A stretch of DNA of 33,749 bases from JAFGJQ01 sp052034525 (GTDB lineage Bacteria; Planctomycetota; Phycisphaerae; UBA1845). Location: the NCBI GenBank assembly GCA_052034525.1, contig JBPOIK010000181.1, forward strand, positions 1-33,749, in the 5' to 3' direction. Shown in pieces: positions 32,207 to 33,749 of this stretch (within the stretch, counting starts at the first letter, position 1; the number at the start of each line of letters is the position of its first letter). A program made the translations under genes and the position numbers. The notes under the pieces were generated by a model that was given only the letters and a program-made list of their open reading frames with translations, ran no database searches and was not told the DNA's origin.

Positions 32207-33748
32207 CTACTGCGGACTCCGCCCCAGCGCGTCGCGCAGCCAGTGGAGAACCCGTTTCATGAGGACGTCATGGCTCATCTCGCGCAGAACGGCCGCCCGC
32301 ATTTCGCAAGCAAGGCGGCGGCGGCCGGCTTCGTCGGTGAGGAATTCCTGCATGCGCGCTGCGAAACTCTCGGCGGAGTCAAATGTGATCCGGTCAAACG
32401 CCGGCCAGAGGAACGAGGCCGCCTGTGCCTGATGCCGCAACCCCTCGCACCGGCGCATCTCGGCAAGCAGCGCCTCGCTGAGCAACTCATACTCGTGCCG
32501 GATCCCGGCCCGCATCCACTTCCAGTCAAACACACGCTCCCGCAAGGCCGGCGGCAGGTCGGCGAGTGCGAAGGATGTGCCCGGCGCGATCTGCCGATCG
32601 CGGATATAGGCGTAGTAGTCCGCCATCACCGCGTGGTATATGTCGGTGGCATGCCGACGGATCAGGAAGAAACCGCCGGCCGCCAGACCGTCCAGCACGC
32701 GCTGGTGCAGCGCGTTGTTGCAGCCGGCGTGCAGATTCACCGTCGCCGCCCGGATCGCACGCCCCAACTGGGGCCCGTGCTCGATGAAACCGCGGGCATA
32801 CCTGCTGAACTCCGGATGGCTGTCCCAGCCATGCCCGTAGAGGTTGAACCGCCCGCCCGTCGACTCCGCCCACCCGATCGCCCACTGGATGGTCTGGCGC
32901 CGGAGAAGGTTGTCCGCCAGCCGCCAGATGTAATCGTTCGCGATGGTCTCCTGCTGATCGTCCGAGAGCTCTATTCCCTGGTCGCCCGCGAGCAGAAGCA
33001 ACATGCGGCCGAAATCCAGCCCGCCGTTGAGTTCGCCGCGATGGAGGCTGGCACGAATCTCCTCGTACACCGCATCGATTAGCGGCCGCAACGCAGGCTC
33101 GCAAAGCGAGCGGTACTCACTGTGGATTTCCTCGGCCGATCGGCCCCGATTCGTCGCGAAGGCCACGTCGCAGCGCAGGGCCGGGTCCGGCGGATCCATC
33201 GCCTCCAGGGTGGCCGGATCATTGTCCGTCGCACTCGGCGGCAACAGCGCGGCCGGATTGGTCGCCATCAGGCAGGGCATGAACCGTTCGGCCGGATAAC
33301 CGAACCGCCGCACCAGCTCCGGCCGGCTGTATCCCATGCAGAAATCCAGCGGGCCCATCGACGCGCCCGCCTCGGGGGTGAACAGCCAGGGCAGGCGGTC
33401 CTGAATCCAAGTGATCAGCGGCAGGTTGTCAACCAGCCCCGGACTCTGACGCTCCCGCAGATGATCGATCACTATCACCAGATCCGGCTGGAATTCCTGA
33501 ATGGTCGACAGCAGAGTCAGCGGCGTGATGCGCGTATGATTGTCCGACTCGATAACCAGGCGGGTCTCACACCCGTTGGCCGCGAAGGAGCTCAACGCAT
33601 CCCGCATGGAGTACTGCAACACCGTGCTGAACCGGCAGGTCACGCCCAGCACGCGCAACGGAGGCCCGCCGGACAGCGCGTCGGTGTATCGCCGGTGCCA
33701 CCATGCTCGATCGCGCCCCGCATACAGTTCGCCGGCCTGGGTCCGCAG
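32207..33748 (-). CDS. CgeB-like glycosyltransferase, 5' end outside window
   Basis: The frame is open to the window edge. The in-frame TTG at 33658 is probably internal because the upstream residues (YAGRDRAWWHRRYTDALSGG) look coding. About 513 residues are visible. The N-terminal half shows a Rossmann-like alternation (RVLGVTCRFSTVLQYSM, PDLVIVIDHLR, LPLITWIQDRLPWLF). The C-terminal half contains FNLYGHGWDSHPEF, IRAATVNLHAGCNNALHQRV and LDGLAAGGFFLIRR, the donor-binding pattern of spore-maturation CgeB-like group 1 glycosyltransferases. No membrane segment is seen. It is oriented towards the GT4 operon across the repeat-rich gap and probably belongs to the same glycan region. Substrate unknown. 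Confidence 0.8.
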   Translation of the reverse strand: MRTQAGELYAGRDRAWWHRRYTDALSGGPPLRVLGVTCRFSTVLQYSMRDALSSFAANGCETRLVIESDNHTRITPLTLLSTIQEFQPDLVIVIDHLRERQSPGLVDNLPLITWIQDRLPWLFTPEAGASMGPLDFCMGYSRPELVRRFGYPAERFMPCLMATNPAALLPPSATDNDPATLEAMDPPDPALRCDVAFATNRGRSAEEIHSEYRSLCEPALRPLIDAVYEEIRASLHRGELNGGLDFGRMLLLLAGDQGIELSDDQQETIANDYIWRLADNLLRRQTIQWAIGWAESTGGRFNLYGHGWDSHPEFSRYARGFIEHGPQLGRAIRAATVNLHAGCNNALHQRVLDGLAAGGFFLIRRHATDIYHAVMADYYAYIRDRQIAPGTSFALADLPPALRERVFDWKWMRAGIRHEYELLSEALLAEMRRCEGLRHQAQAASFLWPAFDRITFDSAESFAARMQEFLTDEAGRRRLACEMRAAVLREMSHDVLMKRVLHWLRDALGRSPQ

Positions 33749-33749
33749 C

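Overview
The window is a GC-rich bacterial chromosome segment, most likely from an uncultured member of the Planctomycetota. The main pointers are a very long secreted gingipain-type protease ending in a dockerin-like double calcium loop, a neighbouring protein with a C-terminal PEP-CTERM sorting signal, and the many GTG/TTG starts. This is inference from protein style; there is no rRNA or other marker in the window to confirm it. I found no tRNA, rRNA, CRISPR array, transposase or phage gene.

Layout. 2-1444: 3' part of a type I pullulanase. 1445-1825: a gap with a possible decayed SpoIIE-type phosphatase fragment. 1826-3715 (minus): a two-gene unit made of a zinc-ribbon protein and a membrane-anchored coiled-coil protein with a T5orf172 (GIY-YIG-like) domain. 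4252-8846 (plus): UbiD-family decarboxylase, POT-like transporter and a B12-binding radical SAM enzyme. 8961-13862 (minus): C25 protease and PEP-CTERM protein. 14318-17585 (minus): MFS transporter, polytopic membrane protein and a predicted aminopeptidase lipoprotein. 17812-20031 (plus): recJ and arfB, converging on a minus-strand pair (small membrane protein, then a YacP-like NYN nuclease).

21047-26029 is a metal-homeostasis island. A MntR repressor gene is divergent from a four-gene ABC importer (binding lipoprotein, ATPase, two permeases). Both permeases carry a complete DtxR-like metal-sensing domain fused to their C terminus. The intergenic region appears to hold two back-to-back promoters with overlapping -35 boxes and a palindrome resembling an MntR box. 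This is the most interesting system in the window.

26021-33749 is a glycan or glycoconjugate biosynthesis region: a GT2 glycosyltransferase (minus), then an operon-like run of methyltransferase, asparagine-synthase-like protein, second methyltransferase and GT4 glycosyltransferase (plus), and a CgeB-like glycosyltransferase (minus) running off the window. A perfect 13-bp inverted repeat lies in the divergent promoter region. A repeat-rich gap with four short TTCA/TGAA-loop palindromes separates the last two genes.
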